Positions 25,201-37,200 of a DNA stretch of 64,000 bases are shown here, one piece after another. The notes under the pieces were generated by a model. The model saw nothing but the letters and a program-made list of their open reading frames with translations. It did not search any database and was not told the DNA's origin. Position numbers and translations under genes: made by a program. This DNA comes from Mesaphorura yosii (lineage: Eukaryota > Arthropoda > Collembola > Poduromorpha > Tullbergiidae), in assembly GCA_009869945.1 (NCBI GenBank), contig WIXG01000107.1, positions 153,972 through 217,971 of the forward strand, written 5' to 3'. Positions within the stretch are counted from its first letter, which is position 1. Each line of letters begins with the position of its first letter.

Positions 25201-28200
25201 ATAATTCATTTCATTCTCGTTGTGCATCCAAACATGAAAATTAATTTTATCAGACTCACGCACTGCTTCCATGAATCCTGCATAATCTGGCCGGACTTCC
25301 CACAATTACAAAGTTACTAATTATAAAACTCGATCAAATTACGGCCTGCGTAAATACTGTAATTGCTGTATGCGCGGCGTTTATGAATGAAACCTTATCA
25401 CGGTTTGTAGACTTTTTTGTGCGTTGTGTCGTTTAATCATGCTGCTGGAAATGCTGATTATGACTTGTGTCTTTGCAGGGTGTCACACTGGGTGGCAAGA
25501 AGCGCTTCTCACGTGAATCCTTCTCAGCGTCAGCCCAATCCAACACGGGCAACCCAAATCAAAAGAACAATCTACCACCGCAGTATACACAAGCATGTTC
25601 ATCTGAACTTGAGCTTTCCTCCACGAAACGAGGTCGTGATAAACGAAAAGAACTAAAATCCAAACTGAAATTAGACAAATGGGAATCATCAACACAAAGT
25701 TCTGAGAAAACAGGGTGCCGGTGGACGTAAGTTAACTTAAATGTGTTTATTAACAGTTAGTCGAGTTAGGAAACACTAAACACTGACTTCCTGTCAACGA
25801 AACTTAGCTACTGCATCTTAGAGAACATTGATGAAACATAACTAGATTATTTTTTAAGAACGAACTGATCAACGTGTAATTACTTAGCTGATGACAGTTT
25901 AGTGTCGATTTTTGGTTTCTTCAATTTGTCGGCTTGCACTTTGAAACCTCGAGGAAGTTCAGGAGCTTGACACAAGTGAATCCTAGGATAGTAGGGCAAT
26001 TTTCCAGAGTTGTGAGTTTCTTCGCAACCGGGAATGCAAAAAAGAGGCAAATTGTTCTTCGCTGCTGCTTTGGCTATTGCAATATCCTCTTTCTTCATCC
26101 CATTTTTTGTTGCAGCAACTTCTTCAATTTTTTCATTGATCATAATGAAGTGCAATTGACCTTCTTGGGGCTCATATGTTTCCGAATAACTCACGAACAA
26201 ATGATACCAACACTCAGTTAACTCTTGGTCGGAAATATTCTTTTCGTCGTCTTCGTTTTCGAAGGAGATTCGATGAACACACACAGGTATAATATGATTA
26301 TCCCGGCAATAGGTGCTTACGTTGGAGTATTCAAATGCGTGATGCATCGCAGTTCCATAACGATGGTTTTTACCAATATACACAGGCATTTCGTAATTAG
26401 TGTTCCAGATAAACACCGATAGATATAACAGATATTTAGATGTCAAGAAACCCCAAGCATTGCCCAATGCTTTCGACGGTAGCATAAGCATAAAGTAAAC
26501 GCATTTGTAGTCTCTTGAAGAACGATGTGGTTTCGAAGTCAGTGTTATAAAATCGCTGTCGATGTCGCCAAGGTCGACTTTCAATGGACCATCTTTCTGA
26601 GAATTGAATTTTACGCTGGCAGTTCGACAATTCCGACGCTCTTTCAATTGCAAAGTCAGGGTGGATTCCTTTACCATTTTCAAGTGTGCTTGGTACCTTG
26701 GTGTCGTCTTGTGTTGGGTATTCAACTGCTCCTTCAGCTCAGGAAAATGACGCTTGACATGTTTGCAGATATTGGTATACTCCTTCATTTTTGTTGTACA
26801 TTTCACCCCGCCCATAACCACAAGGCATTCATACAAACTAGTCCTCCTTCCTGTAGTGTTGACTAATATCCACTTCTGAATAAAATATACATTTATTAAA
26901 ATCAGCCACTGCAAACTTAAACTATAAACATGTACAAACTAGACTTGTCGCCATTATGCAGGTATTCACATTGACTTAGAATACTATAGTAGGAGGCAGT
27001 AGTATTCTATGTCAATGGGTATTCACTTCTCATTACTAAACAACCGCAATTTGTACGGGTTATCTGATCAGATTCACTTATACACACTTTAACTTAAGAA
27101 CAGCTTCAATATTTTTTTTAACTTTGAGGACTTGAGAAAAGAAAGTAAAACACTACATTTGGATTTAAATTTAATTACTAAACGGATTTGAAATTTTCGA
27201 AACTTTGCAGGTTTGTGTTCGACCCAGCCGGCAGACTGTGCTACTACTGGTCTATGGTTGTGTCATTGGCTTTCCTCTACAATTATTGGGTTATCATCTA
27301 CAGATTTGCATTCCAAGTAAGTGCGCCGAGCTTTCTCTTTGCAATGCGTTACTATTATGACAACTATGACTGCACACGCGTGTATCTGCCTTTCTGTCCT
27401 GATCAAAACTTAACCTTTTATTAGTACATTATTATGTATCAAACGAAAACTTTTAAACCTAAATATACGAACTCTTGAAGTATTAATTAAATGTTTTCGG
27501 ATGCATGTGCGGGAAAATTATCATCTAATTCCCCATTTCATGTTTTCCTTTTACCCGTAACCCGTACTTGGAGAATGTCGAGTGCATCCTGAACGGATAC
27601 TTGACGGCGTACTGATAACAGTATCGGCTGTCTGTTTTTGTTTTCTCTTCTCAAAGTTGGTAGAAACTCTTCCTGTAATTAAGAACAAATCCCTCGTTTT
27701 ATTTTGCAGGAAATAACTTCAGACTCACTCATTCTCTGGTTTACTATGGACTACTTGGCAGACTTTTTATATCTTTTGGACATCGGCGTGCACTTTCGAA
27801 CTGGATACTTGGAGGACGGCGTGCTTCAGACGGACGCAACCAAGCTCCGGCAGCATTACATGAACTCCACAACGTTCTACATCGATTGTCTTTGTCTCCT
27901 ACCGCTTGATTTTTTGTACTTGTCCATTAAATTTAATTCCATCCTTCGGTGCTTCCGACTCGTCAAAATTTACAGATTTTGGGCCTTCATGGACCGTACT
28001 GAAAGACATACCAACTACCCTAATTTATTCAGGTGAGAGTCTAATAACAGCTGTCAGTGTGATCAGAGCTCTGACGCAACCTCTTTCATTTTATTTTACA
28101 GATCAATAAGCTTAGTTCACTATTTATTGGTTATATTTCATTGGAACGCATGCCTTTTCCATCTGATACGCAAGAATGGCGGCTTCAGCCAGCATTGGGT

Positions 28201-31200
28201 CTTTAAGGAAGATGTTGAAGATGGCGGCGAAAATAACGTCTCAATGTCGTACCTACAAAGTTTTTATTGGTCAACGCTCGCGCTCACTACAGTTGGTGAT
28301 CTTCGTAAGTAAGACTGCTATAAGTAGAATAATTCTAAGTCCCAGTGATATCTGGTAAGTAAGACTTTTACAGATTTTAACTACCTTAGGGTAAAGAGTA
28401 AAGTTAAAAGTGTTAACAAATGGAAGGAAATATTTGCCTAAGAACGAAATTTAACCAATTATGAGTTAGGTGACATGTTGAAGTTTTAACATGGTTGATC
28501 ATGTTGGACTGATCTTTGAGTTCTTTCCCACATTTGGTTCCATTGTCAATAACCCCACACACAAATTCACCAGTGGTCAAGTTCTTCTCGTAGTATTTTT
28601 TCAACTTGTCTGCCATCGTTAGGACAATTTAACTCTACACTTTAACTTTTAACTTTACACACTCCTACTTTAATTAAAATTACAGTTAGAAGATATCACA
28701 CAGAAGAATTATTATTGTCAGAAGAAAGCGCATTGAAAGAAATTGAAAACGAGAAATTGCTGAGATTTAAGATGCACCGAGAGAAGAAACAAAGTGAAAA
28801 CAATGAAGAACGAACTTGCTGAGATTTGAATTGCACCGAGAGAATTCAAACTTTGAAGAGGAAAACTGAGACAAACTAACTTATACGCCATGCATTAATT
28901 CACTTTTCTATTTCTTGTTTTTGTACGTAGCTCGACCAAGAACCAAAGGAGAATTTATGTATGTAATTTTTCAACTTGTCTTTGGCCTTCTACTCTTTGC
29001 AACCATTCTCGGGCACGTAAGTTAATCCCCACGCAGTAAATTCGTTTAAGCCCAGCAACGGCGCTTCTGACCACTCAGATTAAACTAATAAGCCAACCTC
29101 TTGTCTTTTCTGATCGCAGGTTGCAAATATTGTAACGAATGTTTCGGCTGGGAGAAAGGAGTTCCAAGGTTAATAACTTTACGCAAACATAATGCTTTCT
29201 TTGCATGTTTTCACGCGCACGGTCGGTCGGTTTATGACAAAGATGAATGCTTTACTTATTCATGAGTTATGGGAGGTAATGATTGACAGTTGGAAGGCAA
29301 TTTTGGGTGAATAAGAAAAGGCAGGGAGACTAGGAAAGTGTCCAATTTTGCACGGTAGTAGTGTGAGTTGTCAATATTTTAGACAACTTTTGACATCAAT
29401 CCTGAAGCGAACCAATTTAAGTTTGCACGCGAATTGGGCGATAGTAGGTCAGCGGTGCTGGATTCGGTGGGCAATATCTAGTCGACAATGTAATAAAATA
29501 AAACTGAATCCTGAGAGAATCCGTGCACTCATGGCTTTTCAACATTCTGGAATTCATGACAGTTTTAGTAGTCAACAAGTAATAAAACTAATTCCGGCTA
29601 ATGATTGCTAACGACTCGGATACTAATTGCATCTTTGCATTTGACTACAAGTTGTACACAATTACTGTTGAACAGCTGAACTGCATACAGATTGTCTTGC
29701 TGTTGTTGCTGTACAGAATTAGCTCTATTAATATTGTGCGACAAGTCTGAGCCGAACGTCGTGACACACGTGCGCCGTGGTTTATTAGTTTCTTCCACTT
29801 TTATTATTTAGTGCTGTGTAAAATACTATTATTAAATAATAACCTCTTCGCCGAAGTGTTTGTTGTGCAAGAGAAAGGCGGGCAGGCGGGAGAGACGGAG
29901 CGACAACACAATCGTGACTGAAAAATAATGGTATTGCGTAATATTCGGCCCTTACACAGGAAAGCGGAAACCTCTGGCAAAATGTTGCTACTGAACGTAA
30001 TTACATTCGGAACTGCTGGATTGTTACCCGCATATTAAACCAGCCTGTGGCATGCACGCATGTGTTTCACTTGCCTGTGCCCGAAGGACCGTGCAGCAAA
30101 TTCTTGATAAAATTGCGGAAAAGATCTGGCGACTCGGATAAAATAATCGAATAGTCACAGTTTGTGCGTTGTTTATTTCACTTTGTACTTTCTCCAGTTA
30201 TTGATTTCTTCGGGCTGCACTGTAGCTTTAAATGAAATTAGAGCGTCCAATTTCGCGAGGCACGAGGCAGACTTCGATTCGCTGTGACTTCCTCAGAGAA
30301 TTAGCTGCAATTATTAGACTCGGACGAGAGAAGGTTATGGAATTATTTCTCCAAGATTGAAATCTTAGAGTGGTGTTATGTATCTCTCTTCCATCAGGCT
30401 GCGAGCTCTAATTTTTACAAGCCGCACCATGAATGGCATATTAAGAATCATTACCGCCGCAATAATCATAAAGCGCTTGCAGTTATAACGAATCTTTAGA
30501 GATCGGTTTATTACACACCTAAAAGAAGTTATTTTTCTCCAAGGTTGGTCCTAGCCAGTCAACAGTCATCATGAACACATCATAATTATAGATTAGAGTT
30601 GTAACACAGAGCCGCGAGCAGTGCAGGGCAAAGCTTAGCGCAGAGGCAAGCACGAGAGAAAACAGGAAGGAAAATATTTTGGACACGAGTGAAAGGAGCT
30701 GAAGCACGAAATACCAAACACGAAATACCAGCAGCAGCAAGAGCACAAACGAATACATAAATCTTATCTCGATTACAAAATATACGGCCAAGCATTGAGA
30801 GCGGGCAATGCAGCGAAGCAGCGCATGCAAGGGAAAAGTCATAAATCATCGCAAATATCACCGAGATAGTATTTATATATTTGTCAAAATTTGGAAGTAA
30901 AATGATTATTTACGAAATACATACCACTGGAATTTCACGCAACGAGGCCATGAGAGCGAGCCGCCATTATGTACGGCTCTGACAGTAAACGTCAACGATG
31001 GCAAAGTGAATTTTTGTCAAGTCAAGTACTACGACTCTCTTTCATTTCATGGTAATCGGGCAAAGAAAAACGTTACATTAACATTACTCAATTCCATTCT
31101 TCCTCTGGTCCAAATTACTCTTTCTTAGTTTACTGTAGCTGTGCCGTGACCATTATTGAAAGCATATCACGTTACTTAAAAGCCTGTATGTAATTCCCGA

Positions 31201-34200
31201 GATTTCACTGCGTCTTTGAATTGTGTCGCTCCTTGAATTTCAAAGTTCTCATAAATCGGAGAGGAGCAGCCATGATGACAAAAGAGCTTCGTCTCGCAGA
31301 CAGACGAGACGACGTGAATATTTTGGTTAGAAATGATTTATTTATAAGTCGTAAAATGTGAACATCTGAGGTTGTTGTTCGACAGAAGGATTTTATGGTG
31401 TCGTTGTCTTGTCCCTCCTTCCTTCCCGTACATAAACCCAAACTATTAAAGTTTAAATCCTCTGTGTCAACTTGGCGCTTCAAAGACAAGGACCGAGTTA
31501 TTTGTTGAGAGTAGCATCGAGCATCATCATCATCAACATCGACAAACACCAACACTCGAGACTCGGAGTGTTGTTTGCTGTTTGTGTTTGTTTTAGACTC
31601 ATCGTCGCGCGCCCATTGTGCCTGACCGTGTATGAGTTGTCTTTGACTCATTCAAAAAGTAAGGCGAGGCAAGAGTGCAAAAGCCGATACGGGATTTTAT
31701 GAGAAAAGTGCACGGAACAATAAGACCGAGAAAGTTGCAAGTATTTTCAAATGGATTTTTTCGATTAGCGTTAAAGGCAGACGCTCAATTTTATTTTACT
31801 GTCGGCCGTCTGCAGAAAAGCTTTGGTTCGTGGCGTTTCAGCACACTGACACACAGCGCATCGACCTGCTTGCAATGAGGTTATCTCGTAGTACTTTTCG
31901 TATAATCACGGCGGAGAAAAACTTTTGCCTATCAATCGCAAAGTTCTGTATAGAGATTAATCACATTGTGTCCAACACTAACTAGTCACTGTATCTCCGA
32001 GGTTTTCTGAAATTTCACCACGAATTTGTCAGCCTGATTTGAATTTTTTCCTTCAGTTACATGAACGTGTAGACGCTGACGTATTGTTATTTTATGTTGG
32101 AGCGAAGCGCAGAGAAAGTTAGCAGTGCAGTAATGGACAATTGACATGAAAAATGCAGCGGCGACAAGTTTTGTGAAATGGATCGCGCTGTTGATTACAG
32201 TTTCACATGAACATGAAAGTGTTTCGCCTAAGAGCAAAATTGCAATGTGTTAGAATTTTAAATGACTTTTGACGAATGTTCGTTTATGGTTTATTGTCTG
32301 TACCTGCTTTACGCATAATATCATAAAAGCAGCGCAACGGTACGCAGTGAATGACTGCATGATCGAATGGCAAACGATGACTTCGCCTTGCAAAACGATT
32401 GTATGATCAATACAGTTATTAAGTGCATCCTATCAATGAATATCTAACGTCTGGATTTTCGCACTTTTATGCACCCTCGCTTTCGTGTTTTCGTATTTTG
32501 GTACGAATACAATATGATCCAATCAAAAATTAATGTATTCTTCATTTCCAGCCTCTTTCTTTGATGAACGCAACGCCTGCGCTTGATTAACCAACGCGAA
32601 TTACTGCGTCGACATTCCTTCGAGCAGCAAGAAGTAGTTCATTAATTTCGCAAGCGAATACACGAATATTTCATTTTGTCTCCGAGGAGCAAGCAAAGAT
32701 ATGCTATGCTGTAAATGCTCGTGCCTAGCCTACAGTATTACGTAGAATTGCCGGGCAAACATCATGCTTCATAGAGCCCACCGCATCGCCGCACGGCACA
32801 GAAGAATAAACTTGCAAGAGAGGAAAATGACATTAAATTTAAATATTATTGTGCTTTTAAGAGAGAAAGGCCCTTTGGGGAGGAAATACTTGCAATTACA
32901 GCCGCACAAACATTTCTCTCCTTTGAACTCGTTTCTTCGTGTGCACTATAATAGCAGAGCAAGCAATATTACAATCTTCATTAGAACGACAAGGCAAGCA
33001 GGTTTCATCGTGCATGAGCCACGGCCATACGCTGTCGGGCTAATGAGGCTGGAGTTTCTCATTTAAACAAATCGTGCATCAAAACTGTGCTTGTCTGCTC
33101 GTGCCTTCAAGCCACAATTCAACAGAGTTTTGGAAAGTGCAAATTTTGGCCTGAGTGAGGTTGCAAACCGATTGACGTGGAACGTAAAATGGCGACGACC
33201 ACAACTAAGACCGGGACTCGGCTGTTGACAATGCGGTCTTTGCAGTCCTTGGACGAATATCACAAAGGCCAAAAATAGAATATTGAGATTTGGTTTATCT
33301 CAAATTCAATATTCGTAATGAACCGAGTTCACACATTTCGTGTGATTACAATTTCATAATGCATGGACCATAAACGATGCTGCGTGCGTTCATTGCGTCC
33401 TTGTGAGTTTACTTTTTGGGTCAACTCATTCTCCTCTCGTATTTTCAGCATGCATGCATCCTCAACGTACAGGTTGTACTGCTTTCACCGCGCTTGGCGA
33501 AAGGCGAGAAATCTATTTTTAGAAATATTGCAATCATCACTCTCCTGATCTCTTTACAACTCCTGGCTGGTGACGATGATGATAAATCCTGTACTCTTGA
33601 TTCTGCAACAGCCGAGGACGTTTCCGGAAGCGTAGTTTTTTTTACCCAGACTAAAAATACATGTTCGGGTCACTTATTGCGATTATTCTGTGACGTAAGC
33701 ACTAAGCAAAGCGCAGCCCCTGTTTAGGTATAATTCCAAATTAACACTCTAACCATAATGAAAGTGTGTCAATCTCCACCCACTATTTTTATCCTCGTAC
33801 TAAGGCAAACTCGGAAGGCAAAGCAGGTCAAAGTGACGAATTCACGAATCTTCCTCTCAGGCTTGAGTATTCGAGCCAATTTTGATGGAACGTACGGCAC
33901 GCGGTAATTTCGTTTTGGTAGAACTTGGAAGGCCGAGGAATATGAAATTTATTCTGTTATTCGAATGACAGCATCAGTCATGCGTCGTAAGCATATTCGA
34001 ATGTCATCACTGATCACCAGAAAACTGCATTACGCTCTCGAGATCTGCAAACTTTATTTTTGACCCAAGTTCGCCTTCCTCGAGCTCCTTGCCACTGGTA
34101 TGGCTGATGTAATGTCGTGCCATAGCTTGCCATGCCGTTTTTAACAAGTTGAGAAAGTACCAAGAGAAAAGATCGATACCAAAGCATGTTAAAGCAGGGG

Positions 34201-37200
34201 TTCTCAAAATAGAAAGTACACACAGTCTGGTGTCCGTGAGAAGTGTAGAGAGAAAACTCGGTAACCTAATTTCATTCTTTTCTTGTTTGCTGGCTGGAGT
34301 TTTGTGTGTACGTACGCCATGAGAGCTTTAAGTTGTAGCAGAAAAATAGAAAAATGAAAGAACAAATCTTGTTATTCTTATGCAAGGACTTTGTGCAATA
34401 ATATTTCGGCTACACTTATCCATTACGGAGCATCATCGGCCTTTGTCTATTTTTATCCCGGATAAGTTTGCCTTCGCTCTACCCTCATGCGCTGAATATT
34501 GTTACGAATCAAAAAGTGAAAGTTTGCATTGTACTGCAATGAAAGCTAATTTTTATTATTCTCGTTACATTACCTCTCGAACTTTGCAATTGCAGAAATC
34601 GTCTTGTCCACAAAGACCACGTGTGCTTTTAAGTCAGCCGCATCTCATTCCACTGCGTAAATCTAAAGAAGTGAAGTTTCTTGGTTTGTTTCGTTGCTTA
34701 ATTGGCTTTTCTACAGTAAACTTTTGTTCCACAGTTCTTCATGTTGAGCGAATGCGCCGAATTCGGGCGGGGAATCAAAATCTGATTTCCCACACACTAC
34801 ACACATGACACAGTTTTCTAATTCAATTTAGCCTGTACTTTCGTCTCTAGAAGTTGGCAAGAAATTCACCAAAGTTTATTAAGTTAGAGAAGTGTCACAG
34901 GCAGAAAGGAAAGAAACAAATGTCATCCAGGTTAACAGAAGGGAAGTTAACCTCATTCACCTCTCTGACAAGCTGCGCCGTGCCGGGCTCTGAAATACAA
35001 TCACATTTTTGACTTGTTTCGTGACTCAACTTTTCCTCTGAATTGGAAATTTAAGAAATGACTACTCGAATGGGGCTCTTGGAATATGACAAGTTGTCAG
35101 AATTATCATTCATAATGTTAACTCACTCCGATATTGTTACGACACGCTGGCTGCGGTAGCAAACTTGTAAGCGTAAACTTTGTTTTGAACTTCCAACAGC
35201 AAGAACACTTTAGGCACGCCAGGCGGTAATTTGTGTTGCAGCGGGACAAAGTGAAGTTCCATGTTCATCTTCATGATGGAAGTACACAACTTTGACGTTC
35301 GTGTCTTTGATGTCTTCATGACCGTATTGCTTATTCTGGCGACAGAGAAAGATGTGAAGTACGTTCACTTTTAACGAAAAGACAAGTGGAATTTGTATTT
35401 ATTCACAATTTCTACAGTCACCTATTGAGAAGCAGGGAAGCTTACATCCTTAAACCCGCTTGCGCTTGATAATTATTGTGCATCATACACATTTTTTTCG
35501 GTAGATTTGACAATGACGATTAGCTATCTTAAATTAAACACGTTGCTGTGTCAGATTTTATTCAAGTGCATTTGAAAATATCGATATAAATCGGATGCAA
35601 AGTAATGCGAATTCCTCGAGGTGCACTGAGTGAGCTACTCTTGCCTGCCCGGGGTAAAGCGAACAAGAGCAGTTTCAGAGTTCCTGATGTGCGTATCAAT
35701 TTACTCCGCACTGCGAGCTTTCACCACATGCCATTAAACTGTCTCAAACAATTCTCTATCAATTCTTTGCCCTCCCTTCTTTGTTCTTCTCCCATATCGC
35801 TCCGAACTCTCTGCACTGTGTTGTTCCATTGCGTCGCTGTTCTCTAACTCAACTCGTGTTGTCTTTAGCATGAATATTTTATGACTTCGCATGTAACAAC
35901 ATTGAGCTATAGTCAAGATAGATTTTCCTACCCAAGGCTGAGATCATTTTGCCTTGTGTGACACACACGAAGCGAAATGCGAGCCTCCGAATGCTCATCA
36001 CGACGATAGCTATTAATGCCCGGGATTCTTAGAAAGTTAAGCCCTGAGGAAAGGATCATCGACGACGAGTCTAGTTAGTTTGTCGTAACCCTTAAACTTT
36101 AGTGGTAGTACATAAGTCTATATGTAACAAACTTTCCCTTCCATGTGATACGTCGCCCGTTCACTCGTACTCATGGTGGCTGTGTACTCAAACTTTCAAA
36201 ATCAATGTTTATTATTGTACTAAAAAATTTACGGTCAATTCTCCAATGGTCCACCTCGCAGCATCAAATGCTGGTTGACGACGATAAAGACGCGGGCTCT
36301 CTGCGCTTAAGTACTTAATTCATATGAGTCACCACGTCGTTTCGAAATTGTGATCTGAACTGCGAATCGAATCAATGGCCCGTTAACTTCCAAGTTGAAA
36401 ATCGTGCTCAAAATTACTAAAGACAGTGCTCCACAATGTAACGACGCTTCCTGGATAGAAAACTCATGAATAAGCACAGAATATCCAGCTTGGATTTATT
36501 ACCACAGGTCATAATGTTGTTTGGCAGTAAAATTATAATTAAATTTTGTGTACCTTCCCAGAACCTGACATGAACAGAAGCCTGATTAGGTATCTCTTTA
36601 CACGTGGGCGGGCGGTGGTGCTGATGCTCTCGTGTCACATTACAGAGCAACAGCAAAATACTCAAAACGGTAGTTTCATCAAAGCACGTCGTTGTGCGAA
36701 GGTTGCGGAGCATGTTGAAATTTTTGCGGCCATCATAGATTATTCTCATTTATAGCCTCCGCCGGTCTGAAGTTGGCGAACGTGATCTTTTAAATAAATT
36801 AGCAGCCTGTGAACTTTACTGCAAATGGCAGTGTAGGTAACTTTTACAGCCAAACTCCCACATGGACAATAATAATGAACCATCAAGTGGTTTTGAAAAT
36901 GAGTTTCTCTGTCTGCACAAACAACTGTGACGTACCAGTCACGGTTAAGCAAAGCTGGGGTTAGACGCTTGAACGTATAAGCAAAGCATTCATTTAACTT
37001 GTGTTAGTTTATACGACTTGTAAAAGTTTACACCGTCGGACCGAATGTTATCTGTGGGTGCATGGGGTAATGAATGTGGTGTTGTTCACCGACTCATTTT
37101 ATGGATTTTATTTTTGCTCTTTCCCTCTGTGCCGCCCGCGTCATGACACAAAATAGCGAGATTGGATGGAGTGAAAACGTACATGCGAATGCGAAGAGTG

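Noticed and set aside
33958..34020. Two copies of tattcgaatg about 37 bp apart
   Set aside because: Too short and too diverged beyond the decamer to support a defined repeat element.
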